DNA of 64,000 bases from Calcarisporiella thermophila CBS 279.70 (GCF_041956535.1 NW_027192211.1:74044-138043); one strand, 5' to 3'; positions 46,569-58,941 are shown, counted from the stretch's first letter. Numbers and translations: made by a program. The notes: generated by a model from the letters alone, not told the origin.

Positions 46569-49179
46569 TTAAGCGTTTACTACAGCTAACCGTCGCTTAG
46601 GTATCGTCATTACCACTACTTCCCGGTTGTTCATCTCATTTTCCACTCCCTCGTACACTTCGCCTTCTTCGTCAATATTTTCATCGCTATATCCGTCTCT
46701 ATTGCTCTCGCCACTCAGGTATCCTCGCCGAGGACCAATATACCCTCTCCGGGTGTAAGGCCCATCAAGGCTTTTAATCTCATCGCGTCTTCTTGCACCG
46801 GCGTATTTACTTCTGCCGTTGTAACGAGAAAGTATCCTTACCAAAACCGAGCCATTTGGGTACCCATACCAAGCGGCAACAACCCACCCAAGTAGTAAGA
46901 ACAACATTGCAATGAGATAAACGTAGAAGAGAAAACGCAGTGATGTCGGAAGAGTATATAATATGAAAGATTCAAATGAAACCAGGAGAACCAAAGCAAT
47001 AGAGCCTAACCACCGCGCAACCAACTGGAACAAGATGACCCATTGTGGAGCTATCTCGTTTGTCGATAAGCTTGAGCTGCCACGAAATGTGCTACTGTAC
47101 CGAGAGGAGGCAGAGGAGGGGTTGAATTTATCCTCCCACATTACAGAATCAATCGCTCCTCCACTACTTAGTGTTTCTCTCCTTCTTCTTCCATCAGCTG
47201 TTGCAAGAACATTTCCCTCCTGGTATTCACGCTCCCTTGTTGCAGAGTTTGCGTTATTATCTTCTTCTTCCAAAACCGGAGATCGTAGCGAGCGTGCAGG
47301 GCGCAATACCTCAAAGGGCTTTTGTGGCATAAGACTTTTATCTGACTTAGATCTCCACCAATGTACCTGAGGTATTATCATAAACAGCGGTACAAAGCCA
47401 ATAGCGAATATTACTAAAGCTAGTTCAATAGGGAATCGCAATATCTCAAGAGGTGGGTTTTGTAGATCTGAAAGAGAGGGTCCATGCAAACCGGCAATGG
47501 ACGTCCCAAGGGCGCCTGAATATAACAATATAAACCCAGCGGTGTACGTTTGTTTCGTCGGGAATCTCGCGAGAGAAATGGCAAAAGGGGCGGCTATACA
47601 TGCAACGGATATCAAAATTACGTGACGAATTAAGGAAGGATCAGTGGAGAAGGCTCCTTCTGGCGTTTTTGATCCATTGGGGGTGGATAGAGGGGGAATT
47701 TTGGGAGTAGTGGAGCCGGAGCCGTTTTCTTGTGAGATGCTCACGCATTTTAAAAATGCTACCGAGACTCCCTCTCCTGTTGCATTTACACCACCGGTCG
47801 TCGGAGTGCCTGTATTGCTCTGCATGGGATCTGCATTTTCACCATAGATTCGTAACATCCAGGTATCTTTCGGGAACCTACTCGTGGTTTGGCCAGTTTC
47901 GTCTAATTCTTCCCCACCAAAGAGTAGCAAGTTTACAGCCCCCTTCCTAGCATCTTGGATCTCTGGTTTGATTGGGATAAGCCCGGCTCCCACGCGTCTT
48001 GTGGGATATTTCTTTGAAGATAATGGATCAAAAGACGGGATTAGAATATTCCACGTGCCCCCCTCTGCATCTACCACTGCGATCTCCCCAGGCTGCCCAT
48101 TGCCCAATGAAGATAGGCCTGCCCCACCAAATACAAAGGATTGAGTAGCAAACTGTGGCGCGTTTACGCTCGGATTTTGAGCCATAGAAGCTCCAAAACG
48201 AGGAGCGTTACATAAACTAAACGGGTGCCATTGACCACTGTAATCAATGATGTGTATTGCGTATCCATCCTGGAGGGCGCAAGTATTAGTATCCGATGTA
48301 TTGCAACCGCCATATAGCATTAAACGGTTATCAGTTACAACAGTGCCTGCGCTGTCATGACGACCTAACATATCATATTTATAAAACACAAACTTAATAG
48401 AACTCTGTGTTCATGTTACTTACCGGATGGAGTGGGCCCTTGCACATCGACCTTTTTCCATGTAGCTAGCATGTTTTGCGCTTCATACACGTAGCTACCC
48501 GAGATGGTCAATCCCCAGGTATCTGTGAACAACTCCTTTCCATCAGTTCCATGGGATATGTAGAGTGTTTGATTTTCGTTGTTTGTCTTAGAAATATCTA
48601 TTCCTGATGCCACTCCCCACCTTGGGCTTGGAGATTCACCGGGACTAATTTTCAGTTGGTACCATCTCTCATAAACGAGATTAAATATCCACACATCACT
48701 TAATGCCTTCTCTCCAATTCCTTGACCAAGAGCAATTGCCAAATTGTATTGGTAGTCATTTTTCGTGCTGTCGGAGCCAAAAGCCATACAGCAACGAGCT
48801 GGTGGAGATTCATTATTCGCAGAGTATGAATTGGGTTTACGCCAAATATAAGTGTTGACTTCAAATATCCAAGTATCACTTAGTATTTGGCCGTCAGACG
48901 TTCTTAATTTTGGAGAAAGTAGAGTAAAACATCATTAAGAGAATTTCTATTTATAAACTTTTAAGATTACCTTCCACCGAAAAGGATTACCAAGCTATAT
49001 TTAGAGATATGGGCCATGGCAAAATCTCTACGTGGCAAGGGCATAATACTTTGGTCCGGTAAGCTTAACCATTGAAGTTTTGGCACAGTCATGTTTGACT
49101 GGCCACATGTGCAAGTAAGTAAAGAGATTAGAGAAACAATAGTTGGCCACCAAATCCATCGGCTTAAAGAAGATCGCAT
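46569..49179 (-). CDS. Secreted-side kelch-repeat protein with C-terminal membrane helices
   Basis: Three exons (49179-48971, 48902-48424, 48364-46569) give 827 aa. A signal peptide (MRSSLSRWIWWPTIVSLISL) leads into kelch-type beta-propeller repeats: YSLVILFGGR, DTWIFEVNTYIW, SDVWIFNLVYERWYQL, LYISHGTDGKELFTDTWGL, RLMLYGGC, SFVFGGAG and LLLFGGEELDE. The propeller should face the lumen or outside. Four to five hydrophobic helices follow (HVILISVACIAAPFAISLA, AGFILLYSGALGTSIAGL, FPIELALVIFAIGFVPLFMI, then two after a Ser-rich cytosolic stretch). The tail is Arg/Tyr/Gly-rich. Kelch plus multiple helices occurs in uncharacterised fungal proteins. The function is unknown; a cortical or wall-related role is only a guess. 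Confidence 0.8.
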
Positions 49180-49781
49180 TTATTAAGAGAGCTAGCAGCG
49201 CGTAAGTTACTAGAAGAATTAATTCCAGGAAATACACTTTTTGTGGGAAAGAAGAAAGGGCAATGGGGAAATGGCCTCGGAGGATGGGTATTTGAGGGCT
49301 TGAAGGGCGCGAGCATGGCGAAGCAATTAAAGTTTTCTTCTGAGTTGTATTAAAGCAAAGCCACGTTTGATTGGATAGTGGGAAGGCCGGAGGTGTAGAG
49401 GCGCAGTCACAGGGCCCGTTTGAGCCCTTGCCCGCACCCTTCTTGCCGATGTACCTCGCTCACGCTCTGGCCTCGAGTCCAGAGTGGCCGAACAGAAAAA
49501 TTGCTTGAATTCAAGCCCAAACGCTCCGGTGGCAAAGTCCGTGCAATTGGCTCGGAAGTATTAATCCATGGAACACTACGGTCGGACTTAAGCCCCGAGA
49601 TATTTGAAATGATTAGAAATGCCTACACTGCTGCTTTTCAACCTTTCTTCCATCAAGTGCGGTGGGATTTTGTGCTTATAGAACTTTTCCATTTCTTCTT
49701 TCCCCTTTGCCTGCTGCTCATTCATATAAATAGAACTAGACTTATTTATAAAGTGCTAATCACTTTTGTTTCCAACACAAT
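49180..49781. other. Divergent promoter region, kelch gene and AIG1-like gene
   Basis: Around 600 bp. A plus-strand frame at 49420-49785 (121 codons) has no domain and runs into a T-rich leader; I do not count it as a gene. Confidence 0.45.
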
Positions 49782-50738
49782 TTGATGTCAAATCCTGATT
49801 CTCCCGGCACTTACAAATCATGCCTTGTCAAATTCTTTCACTTACACCCTCCAGACCCAATAGATCGGTTCACAACTTCCTACTGGGTTCGCCCTTATGT
49901 TTTGCTCATCACTCGCACTCTTTCCCTTAGTTATGCGCTTGCTACATTCATTGGCAGGTTCATTCTTTTACAGAATCGCCTTTATTCGTATATCTTTTAC
50001 TTCACCAACCTCTCATATATTGGACTTCTTCTCTATTTTATGATTGCTTTCATTCTCAGCGTAATGTATATACGGGGTAGCGAGCTACAGTTTCTAAGGG
50101 GGGTTTGGGGCCTAATTGTTTGGATAATTTATGAATTATTTGCTACATTCCATTTACTTGTTCCGATTGTATTCTGGGCAATACTATTTCCAGCCGCCTT
50201 TGAAGAAGGTATAAAATGCATTTAGTAGGCTTAATTTAATGAAAAATAAGCTAACACTATGTATATTATCCAATACTCATATATAGCTCGTGATGCGAAA
50301 ATATCCCCTGGCTATACCTGGTCAACCATCTCTGTACATGCCCTCGACCTAATTCTACTCATCCCGGAGGTCGTGCTTAATAGAATTCCTATTGCTGTTG
50401 CGCACATGATTTTTGTAGTGATAATACTACTTCTATACATGTTTGAAACGTGGATCGTACACGCGCAAACTGGCAAATGGGTTTACCCTTTTTTGAACTG
50501 GGATCCACCTGGAAGGGCGGCAGGGTATTATCTAGGCGTACTTGTTCTCACGCTACTGATCTTTTTGGTGCAATATGCTGTGTACCGGCTGAAAGAATGG
50601 ACTGCACGGAGAATAGACAGTCGAAAGAAAGAAAAAAATAGAGCGAGAGAAAATGGAGACGTTGAATCGAATGCAATGTCTGAATTGAGCCCAACCCTTG
50701 ATTCTATAGAAATGAAGGAGAATCATCGTGGACACTAA
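49782..50738 (+). CDS. FAR-17a/AIG1-like multipass membrane protein
   Basis: Two exons (49782-50208, 50287-50738) give 292 aa with about six hydrophobic helices. Human AIG1 and ADTRP are membrane threonine hydrolases that cleave fatty-acid esters of hydroxy fatty acids, using one Thr and one His. Here YFTNLSYIG places a Thr at residue 75 and TISVHALDLI places a His at 160, in the expected helices. The segment TGKWVYPFLNWDPPGRAAGY matches the conserved loop near the end of that family. A charged cytosolic tail of about 55 residues follows. The overall identity is distant, so substrate is open. An alternative start one codon later is equally possible. Confidence 0.68.
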
Positions 50739-51049
50739 GGAATATTAATTCAACTCTGTATGTAATTTCATTTTCTTTAGTAGCTGTATAATATATTCTA
50801 TTTACTTTTGCGACTATCTTAAAATATTGAATTCTGATAAAAATGAGAATGAAAGTGTAAACAATAAATCCTAGCGCGCAAGGGAAAAAAAAAACAATCA
50901 AGAAAAGAAAATATCTACATTAAAATTTACAACATACCAGGAAACATGGGGAAGCGATTTCAACAATATAAAAAGAAAGACAAAAACATGTTAAAAATGA
51001 ATAACTTGATACACATCTATGGTCGACGTCTATTGAATAGAAACCAGTT
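50739..51049. other. Convergent 3' regions of AIG1-like and kinase genes
   Basis: AT-rich; nothing recognised. Confidence 0.4.
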
Positions 51050-52789
51050 TCATTTATTTGACATTCGTGAATCTCCTTTACGTTGCTGTCTTTTTGTTAA
51101 GAGAGTAGCTCTATCCATGCACAATTCAAATAGCATTGATTTTACCCCGTTTTCGGAACCACATGCGAGACGATAGGGAGCTTGAAGAGTCTGTGGCACA
51201 ACACTGTGAAGTTCGTCTAGGTTTAATTTATTCAAATTGTCTCCAAGTTGCACGTCGAATGGGTCTCCTTTCTTATGTATTTTTTGAGTATCTCCAGCTT
51301 TAAGGACTTCCTCGTGGAGGTTAGGGCATAGACTGCTATTCTTGATTACAGACCGAGATTGAGATTCGTCTTCTCTTCTCTGAAATTCATAAGTAATGTC
51401 AAAAAATTCCTTCATAGCCGCTATTCCTGGTGAACGCTCATTAGGCAAGGTCATTTCCTTTGATGTGTATAAATTACAGCTGGCCTCGGTGATTCTCTTG
51501 GATATATTCTTTTTTATCTTTGGCTTTTCGGAGAATGGTTCACCTCGGATCCAGCAATGCTCAAAAAACTCGTCAATATTGTATCGTTTGTTTGGGTCGA
51601 CGCATAAAAGCCGGCTCACTAAATCCTTAGCTGCATCGCTCACATTGTCCCACCATGGAGAGAGGAATTCGTACTCTCCACGCGCAACTCTATCTAAAAG
51701 TGACTGTGCGTCACACTCCTCTTCATCGCCATAAAAGGGTGGAAACCCACAGAGCAATGTATATAACACGCAACCCAGAGCCCACATGTCCACTGACTTA
51801 CTATAGTCTTTGTCATTAATAATCTCTGGAGCCGTATAGCCTATTGTTCCACAAGGGGTGCTCGTTGAACCTTCCCATAATATCTTAGAGAGCCCAAAAT
51901 CTGCAATCTTTACACTTCCTATGCCACCTCCACCGATACCAGGGATAAACTCTCCTTCATCTTCCTTTTTCTCATCTGGCAAGAGAGGAGAACGAGGCAA
52001 TTTGCTAGGCACAATAGGAATAGGCTTAAAGAGTAGGTTCTCTGGTTTGATATCGCTAAGGATTAAAATATTCAATCAAGTCATTTAAAATATTATTGAT
52101 CAAAGGCAAACTTTTAAAACTTATATACCGGTGAGCAATTCCCTTTTCTCCATGCAAGTACTTAATCCCTTCTGCGACCTGAATAATAACATGTCTGGCA
52201 AGCTCCTCTGAAAAATACGTGAGTTCCACGATACGATTGAATAATTCTCCTCCCTCCAGCAATTCCAAAATCAGATAATAGAAGTCAGAGGTTTCGAGAA
52301 AATCGTGCAACTCGACTATGGAAGGATGATGAAGTCCGCGCATTATTTGGACTTCCTTAAGAACACTCTCCCTCTAGTGAAATTAAATGCAAAAATGTTA
52401 GACTGCTTTAAAATCATATAACATAATCATTCCATTACCTGTGAGACATTTAGTTCAAATTTTCTTACGATCTTAATTGCCCACCATCTTCCCGTCTCCA
52501 CGTCAATAGCCTTATAGACCAATGAGAAAGCTCCTCTATTTCATGGTGCAATGGGTGAGAGTAGTTAAAAAGAAAAAATGATTTCGCATACTCACTCCCC
52601 CATTTTTTCTACTAACTTGTATTGCTCCAGCCCAGGGTATCTGTCTCGGGTAGAGTTTGATTCGTGCAGTATCGCTATATCCTTGGAGTTGAACGGTGTT
52701 GTGGAAAGTGTTTGAGAAAGTGTCGTAGGTGATGGGGAGGGTAGAGGAGAAAAGAGAAAAAAACTTTTTAACTGTTCATAAAACGGCAT
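51050..52789 (-). CDS. Stress-activated CaMK-group kinase, Rck2/Srk1 type
   Basis: Rck2 (budding yeast) and Srk1 (fission yeast) are MAPKAP-type kinases phosphorylated by the Hog1/Sty1 MAPK. Four exons (52789-52596, 52535-52439, 52373-52129, 52055-51050) give 513 aa. Motifs in order: EKMGEGAFSLVYKA (Gly loop), WWAIKIV (Lys), GIAHRDIKPENLL (catalytic loop), DFGLSK, then TPCGTIGYTAPEI and YSKSVDMWALGCVLYTLLCG. Between the catalytic loop and DFG lies a family-typical insert of about 38 residues ending GGGGIGSVKI; it supports the Rck2/Srk1 assignment over other CaM kinases. The catalytic loop is split by an intron in the HRD Arg codon. The C-terminal tail is Ser/Lys-rich; a MAPK docking site is likely but not pinned down. 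Confidence 0.92.
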
Positions 52790-53206
52790 ATCGAAGAGGT
52801 TTTAATAAGAATAAAAATGAAAAAAGATATAAAAAAGCGCTAGTTCATAATATTGATCTCAGCTTCTGATTTTGATCCAATTAAAATTGTCGATGCGTGC
52901 AATGTTTAAATCTCTCGAGCTCATTTACTAAGATATATATCATAATGTTAAATGGATAAAATGTTATTCATCTAGATTGTCACCTCTGTTTCTCCTCGAC
53001 TCTTCTTCTTGGACTCAAGTTCAATAAATACTATTTCTTTTTAGGGCCATACTTAGGGGGTAATAATACGCAAAAGACCAAATCTAGATGTGAACCCTTG
53101 GAAATTCATCGAAGCCACTGTGATAAAATATTCCAGTCACATTAATTCATAAACAGTCTACATCCTTTGTAACCATTATTCGCATACAACACACTCCATA
53201 TTAACA
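52790..53206. other. Divergent promoter region, kinase and TCD genes
   Basis: 417 bp between start codons; AT-rich, no named motif. Confidence 0.4.
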
Positions 53207-54783
53207 ATGTCTTTATCGTCTTCCTCGACGATTATGGACAAAATTTCCAGCATCTTCTCAAGCAAACCTGTGCAATTCGCACTCACAGCTATTCTTGCAT
53301 CTGGCCTCACGGGATTCGGAATTCTTTATTACCAGTCAGCAGCACGTCGAGACCGCGCGAAGAAAATTAAACAAGAATTACTACATTCTCACGAGCCTCG
53401 GGATCTTTCTTCATCTACTCGATTAACAGAGTATGGAACTGCACAATCTAAATTTTCGAATGAGTCAGAGGATCTTATTAGAGAGCAGCTCTCTCGTAAC
53501 ATTTCATTTTTGGGAGAAGAGGGTATGCAGAAATTGCGTGGAGCATTTGTAGTCGTGGTCGGTGCAGGCGGTGTAGGCTCTTGGGCGGCATTAATGCTGG
53601 CGAGATCTGGAATAGGAAAACTACGACTAGTGGATTTCGATCAAGTAACACTTAGTTCTTTAAACAGACACGCAGTTGCCACTCGAGCGGATGTTGGAAT
53701 TCCAAAGGTTGAGGCATTGCAAAAGCGAATTGCGGAGATCGCTCCATTTGTTTCAATAGAAGCGCGGGTAGAACTATTTAATAAAAATAATGCCGAGGAT
53801 ATATTTTCTGGTATTGTTATCTTTATATATCCGTTAAGCCTTAAATCATTATAACCATTTACTTTTAATAGGCAATCCGGACTATATCATTGATGCAATT
53901 GATAATATCGATACCAAGTTAGATTTGATTAAGTATTGTTATGATCACAAGCTTACTGTAATTAGCTCTATGGGTGCTGGTGCCAAGGCAGATCCGTCGC
54001 GAATTCAAATTACAGACATTAGTGAAACACTGGAGGATCCACTGGCAAGATCAGTGCGTAGACGACTGCGTAAGATGGGTGTAGAAAGTGGGATTCCAGT
54101 AGTATATTCGACTGAGAAACCTCATCATGTCCGGCTTTTGCCACTTGGTAAGTTCAGGTATTGTGAAAACGTTGCAACTTGTGTGCTTATTTGATGCTAC
54201 CGTGTTTAGACGAAAACATGGTAGAAGATGCGGATGAGTTTGCTACTCTCCCAGATTTTCGCGTACGTATTCTTCCTGTCCTTGGCACTCTCCCGAGTAT
54301 GTTCGGGATGGCTCTTGCAACCTATATCATCCTCAAGTTGGCAAATTTCCCCGTTGAGCCACTCTCAATTAAACTTCGGGATGCTCTATACCAGCGATTG
54401 CATCGGGATCTGAAAGTGCGTGAAGAGAAGATGCATAAAGAACAGTAAGTTATCTATTAGATTATTTCCAACCTTTAATAAGCGCATATTTAAATATCTA
54501 TATTCTCAGGGGTATCCCACTTGACTTGCGCGACGTTGGTTATATATTCGAAGAGATTTGGAGAGGTCGTAGTGCTGTTTCTGGCTCTATGGAAAAACTT
54601 GCTCTCACAAGATGGAATCATAATCTGCCACTTTCTCTCCAGAATTGCGTTTGCATGACAAAACGAGAGGCCGATATACATGATAAACTCACGACACCAC
54701 CAGAAGAATATTATCCTACTGAAGTGCTGGAACTTGTAAAACGGCGGTTTGCAGAGGAAAGAGCGGTTGGAACGTATCGATAA
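53207..54783 (+). CDS. tRNA threonylcarbamoyladenosine dehydratase (Tcd1/Tcd2)
   Basis: Tcd enzymes, E1-like ATP-dependent dehydratases on the mitochondrial surface, convert t6A37 of ANN-decoding tRNAs to its cyclic form. Four exons (53207-53810, 53872-54147, 54210-54444, 54510-54783) join in phase to 462 aa. A single N-terminal helix (FALTAILASGLTGFGILYY) fits outer-membrane anchoring. The ThiF/E1 fold is shown by VVVVGAGGVGSWAALML, RLVDFDQVTLSSLNRH, IIDAIDNIDTK and SSMGAGAKADPSRIQI. The C-terminal part (LPVLGTLPSMFGMALATYII; YIFEEIWRGRSAVSG) matches the family. Only one TCD is present here; S. cerevisiae has two. Confidence 0.94.
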
Positions 54784-55002
54784 TTTAAAAATTACTGGTT
54801 TTTTGTGGTTCCTGTAGATTATCCTTCAATAGATATGCTTTTTCTATAATTAAATCATACGAAGGATCTTATGAATGTTTATAGCATTACGATAAGACAC
54901 CAATTAGGTTAGGATTAAAAAATGAAAAAACTAACATATATGTATGACTCGTCCCGAGAAGTGAATCCAAGTTTCCTCTATAATTGTTATCAAATTAACA
55001 CA

Positions 55003-55419
55003 ATGTCGCGGGGAAATAGTTCGCTAGCCATCGAGCTCATAAAAAATCGTAGGCATTAGATGAGCTTATTACATTTATAATTTTTTTTATTTCTCCATTT
55101 GCTGAACTTGTTATGCTTTCATTAAATCGAATGTAAAATTTTTAGAGAGAGTCGAGAAGCAAGCCGCTTGTATTATGAGTGCTTGACTACAAATAAATAT
55201 GGGCAAGAGTATCTCGATCCCGAAAAATGCGAGGCTAATAATTGGGATCCGATAAAGTAAGATAGTTGCAATTGTGATTGACCAAATGCTTACTTATTCT
55301 ATAATAGAGCCTCTAATGAGGAAGCTATGAGAATCAAACTCCTTGTGAAATATTGTAACGATATTAGTAATATGCTTGATAGACGTGAAGCAGATAAAGT
55401 GATAGCATCCCTCAAATAA
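55003..55419 (+). CDS. Unidentified small protein (88 aa)
   Basis: Three short exons (55003-55048, 55148-55256, 55308-55419) join in phase: MSRGNSSLAIELIKN, then SREASRLYYECLTTNKYGQE and LDPEKCEANNWDPIK, then IKLLVKYCNDISNMLDRREA and a stop. The protein is charged and helical, has three Cys (YYEC, PEKC and KYC), no signal peptide and no membrane helix. Coding status is supported by canonical splice signals and phase agreement across three pieces too short to show up as long ORFs. The first donor (GTAGGC) is weak. I do not recognise the family. Confidence 0.55.
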
Positions 55420-55482
55420 GTAAGCGATGTAATAATTGTGATCGCAATAAGGAAAGAGAAGTACCATGTGCGACCGTTATAT

Positions 55483-56015
55483 ATTATGCGAAATGAAGCC
55501 TTCTTGCATTTTAGTCCAGAGAATAATAAAAAATATCACACCGAACATTCTTCAGAGGCCTTTCACATTCCGAGACAGGCTCAAATACGGGTTGAAAAGC
55601 GATCGAGAAAAGTAAGGGATCCAAGATTAATTTTTTGAGGTTAATGACTACCTACGCTCTAATTAAATTCATTGCAGAAAATTGTGTCCTCGGTTTCCAA
55701 AGCGGCTCAATGTATTATTCCAAAAAATCTCCATAAGCAGGCTGGAAAGCAGTTAAAGAGTGTATTATATATAAATCCGAATTTCAATGCTGTGACTAGT
55801 TGAGTTTCATTGATATTCGTGCAGGAACTCTTTTCTTTGCTCAGCGAGGCAGCACAGCTTGTTGGCAGTGAGGTCAGTATCGGCGATACCTATGTCAAGG
55901 TAATTGCAGTCAAGATGACAGAGAAATCTGTAGCTTTGGAAGTAAATGAAGAGGTGGCATAGGGCATATGGGATGAATACGAAATTGAGTATGATTCAGA
56001 TATGAAGCTCCGCTG
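55483..56015 (+). CDS. Unidentified small gene candidate with in-frame TAG near its end
   Basis: From an ATG at 55483 the frame reads MRNEAFLHFSPENNKKYHTE and on to VEKRSRK, where a GT lies at a possible donor (about 55611). An AG at about 55679 starts KIVSSVSKAAQCIIPKNLHK, and a further intron would lead to ELFSLLSEAAQLVGSEVSIG. The frame then gives KVIAVKMTEKSVALEVNEEV and meets TAG at about 55960. Beyond it the same frame continues GIWDEYEIEYDSDMKLR to TGA. It is either a gene ending at the TAG, or a decayed one. Alternating charged strands suggest a small beta domain. Family unknown; boundaries approximate. Confidence 0.35.
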
Positions 56016-56638
56016 AGATTCTTTTAATATACAGAAATCATTCGTAGTTTATGTACAGTATATACAATGCTTGTTATCATTTATTTTTGTCAATTAATGG
56101 GAATAGAATGTTAATGTCCCCAATATCCACGAGGGACTATTCCCAAATGGCGAGTACATAGTAGATTTTCGCTAGACGCGAGTGTTGAAAGGGGAGGGAG
56201 GATTCTAATGCACTGTAGCTAATTGGCGAGGGAACGGCTATTCAACGTTGATTGTTATAGCCTATCAAGGTCCTATTCATCAGCCTAACATTCTTTTGCA
56301 TACACTCATAGAGTCAAATTACCAAAAGATAAGCTAATATATGCTAGTCTAACTTCACTTTATGCTCAAATGATAGGTATTGCAAGCATTTCCCCGCCAT
56401 TCTCTTAATGGGAGCTCACATTTAATAGTATTCGCGTATTGGTTCAAAACTCTGATTTTTTGGATTTTACCTACTTTGATGTCAAGTCCTTTGCTGGATT
56501 TGTTAGAATCCTAGCTTCAGAAAGGATGCTTGCGATTAATTCCAATTTGGTCAATTGTGACTACTCCCTACTTTATCCTTGGCAACGCATCGCGTTGAAT
56601 TTGCTTCCATTGTCTCATCATTCTCTATTACTCTTACC
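56016..56638. other. Intergenic upstream of VPS27
   Basis: AT-rich region. A frame at 56439-56777 overlaps the VPS27 start in another frame and is discounted. Confidence 0.4.
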
Positions 56639-58941
56639 ATGGTCTCATTATTTTTTGGAAATAACCAGTTTGAAGAACTCATTGGTAAGTAAGATTATTA
56701 AAAAAATTAAAATAATACATCATGCTGGTTATATCAACCATGATACTAATATAAAATGTCTACTTCAATTTCCGTAAGATCGCGCTACATCTGAACTTCT
56801 TCCAGCTGGCCATGAAGATCTAGCGCTTAATCTCGAAATTTGCGATCAGATTCGCAGCAAACAAGTTAATGCACGAGAGGCAATGCGCAGTTTAAAGCGT
56901 CGCATTGAGCATAAAAACCCAAACGTTCAGCTACTCGCCTTGACTGTAGTTCTTCTTATTTTATAGTCATTAGACTTATTTAATCTAATTTATCAATTGA
57001 TTAGCTGACTGATACATGCGTTAAGAATGGTGGACTTCATTTTCTAGTAGAAATAGCATCACGAGAGTTCATGGATTGTATCGGTGGAATTGTTAGATCT
57101 TTGGTTTGTATCGGATATATTAAATGACTCATTCTTGTACTTATGCACCTCTTATAATAGTCATGCAATGCAGAAGTTAAACAGAAAATTCTATCCTGTG
57201 TACAAAACTGGGGAATTGCGGCGAAAGAAAAACCGCAACTCAGTTACATTTCAGAGATCTATCAAACTCTCAAACATGAGGGATTTGTATTCCCACCACC
57301 ATCACAAGCTGATGCAATAATGTTGGATTCCGAAGCGGTAAGTGCCAGGTTTTTTCGGCCATTCAAGCCTAATATTTATACAACATTTACGTCGTAGCCA
57401 CCTGAGTGGTCCGATAGCGATGTGTGCGAGCGTTGCAGAACGCCTTTTACTTTTACTAATCGTAAAGTAATTTTCTTTGTTTACTTACTACATATATCGG
57501 ATACACTTGCTTAAAATAGCTTGTTTTATAGCACCATTGTCGTGCCTGTGGTAAGACAATATGTCATCAATGCTCGACACACAATTTGGCACTCCCCCAC
57601 CTTGGAATTACTCAAGAGGTGCGAGTGTGCGATACTTGCTATGCAAAAAAGAAGATTGGACGACAAAGCTACCAGAGACATTCGCCACAAATACAAATTC
57701 AATCGTCGTCATCTACTAGAAATCAAGCTACCCCCGCACCTGCGAGCGAAGAAGATGAGGACTTAAAGCGCGCAATCGAGTTGAGTTTAAAAGAGGCTGA
57801 GCGAAAGAAAGGATACACTCCATCTCCGTCGCGAGTCGATTCTAAACCTTCTCAACCGAATAAAGCAGAAGAAGAAAGCGACCCGGATCTTGCTGCTGCT
57901 ATTGCTGCCTCACTTCAAGATATGAATGCTCAGCCACAATACAAATCAACTTCATCCTACTCTCCCTCCTTTCACAACGGGCCAAGTCAATTGCCATCTA
58001 ACGATTTACAGGCTATTGAAAGAGAGAACTTGGAGCTCTTTTGTACAGTGGTTGATCGGATAAAAGAGTCAGGCGGAGATATAATGAGTGATTATCACGT
58101 ACAGGCACTCTATGACCAGATGGGATCAATGAGGACTAAATTGGCGATGAGTTTGGATGAAGCGGTAAAAAAACATGGTAAATTTTATGGGTTCTCAGTT
58201 TGATACCAGTAGAATTGCTGAAATATTTAATATTCTCTTTTAGGGCGGTTTGTTCAACTCCATGAACGTGTTAATAAGGCAGTTAAGCTATATGATAACC
58301 TCCTGGAACAGCGTTTAACAAATGCATATAATCGCCACTCATTGTCACACAGCGTACACCCACTACCTTCTCCTCCTGTAGTTGGGGGCGACTCTATGTA
58401 TTCGAAGCTTGTGGGAGGGTCACAAATATTAAATGAAAGTATTTATCCAAGAATTGATGCTTCTGCCCCTTATGTTTTCAATCAGCCTACTGGCTATCCC
58501 CAACCTCAACCACAACCCCAACCCCAACAGTCATCAACCCCATCCTCTGCATGGCCTTCATCCTATGCACCTAACCCGTGGCCAGGTCCGACGCCTCAGC
58601 AGCAGCCGCAACAGTCGCAGCCACAGCTACCACACCCTCACTCTGGAAGCTATTATCCCTCCACGGCTCCTTCGGCTTTACCCCCACAAAATCAACAGCA
58701 GCTACAACCGCAAACGCAGACTCAGATCTCACATCCTACGCAAACAGAATACCAGCAGTCGTACTCATCCCCAGGTTATGACAACAGTGCCGCTTATAAT
58801 CCACCTCAATACGCTCAAGCACCACAATCCCAGCAACAGCTGCAATCTCAGTTGCAATCAAGCAACCACTATCCTCATCCTGCTCAGCATAGTGCCCAAG
58901 TAGAGACAGCTAAAGAAGAGGCACCACTAATTGAATTGTGA
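56639..58941 (+). CDS. VPS27: ESCRT-0 subunit Vps27 (HRS)
   Basis: Vps27 with Hse1 recognises ubiquitinated cargo on endosomes and starts multivesicular-body sorting. Seven exons (56639-56684, 56779-56945, 57005-57103, 57161-57337, 57398-57466, 57532-58177, 58244-58941) join in phase to 633 aa. The VHS domain has [33 protein letters not shown] and [18 protein letters not shown]. The FYVE finger has [20 protein letters not shown] and the PI3P motif RKHHCRACG. Two ubiquitin-interacting motifs follow ([15 protein letters not shown] and [15 protein letters not shown]). A coiled-coil/GAT-like core binds Hse1. The C-terminal third is Pro/Gln-rich, with tandem PQPQ units and a final clathrin box, LIEL, at the extreme end. 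Confidence 0.96.

Noticed and set aside
49420-49785. 121-codon plus-strand ORF before the AIG1-like gene
   Set aside because: No domain, ends in a Phe/Leu-rich stretch from a T-rich leader, and lies in a divergent promoter.
51890-52015. Insert between catalytic loop and DFG of the kinase as a novel insertion
   Set aside because: Fungal Rck2/Srk1 kinases carry a similar insert ending in GGGGIG, so it is a family feature.
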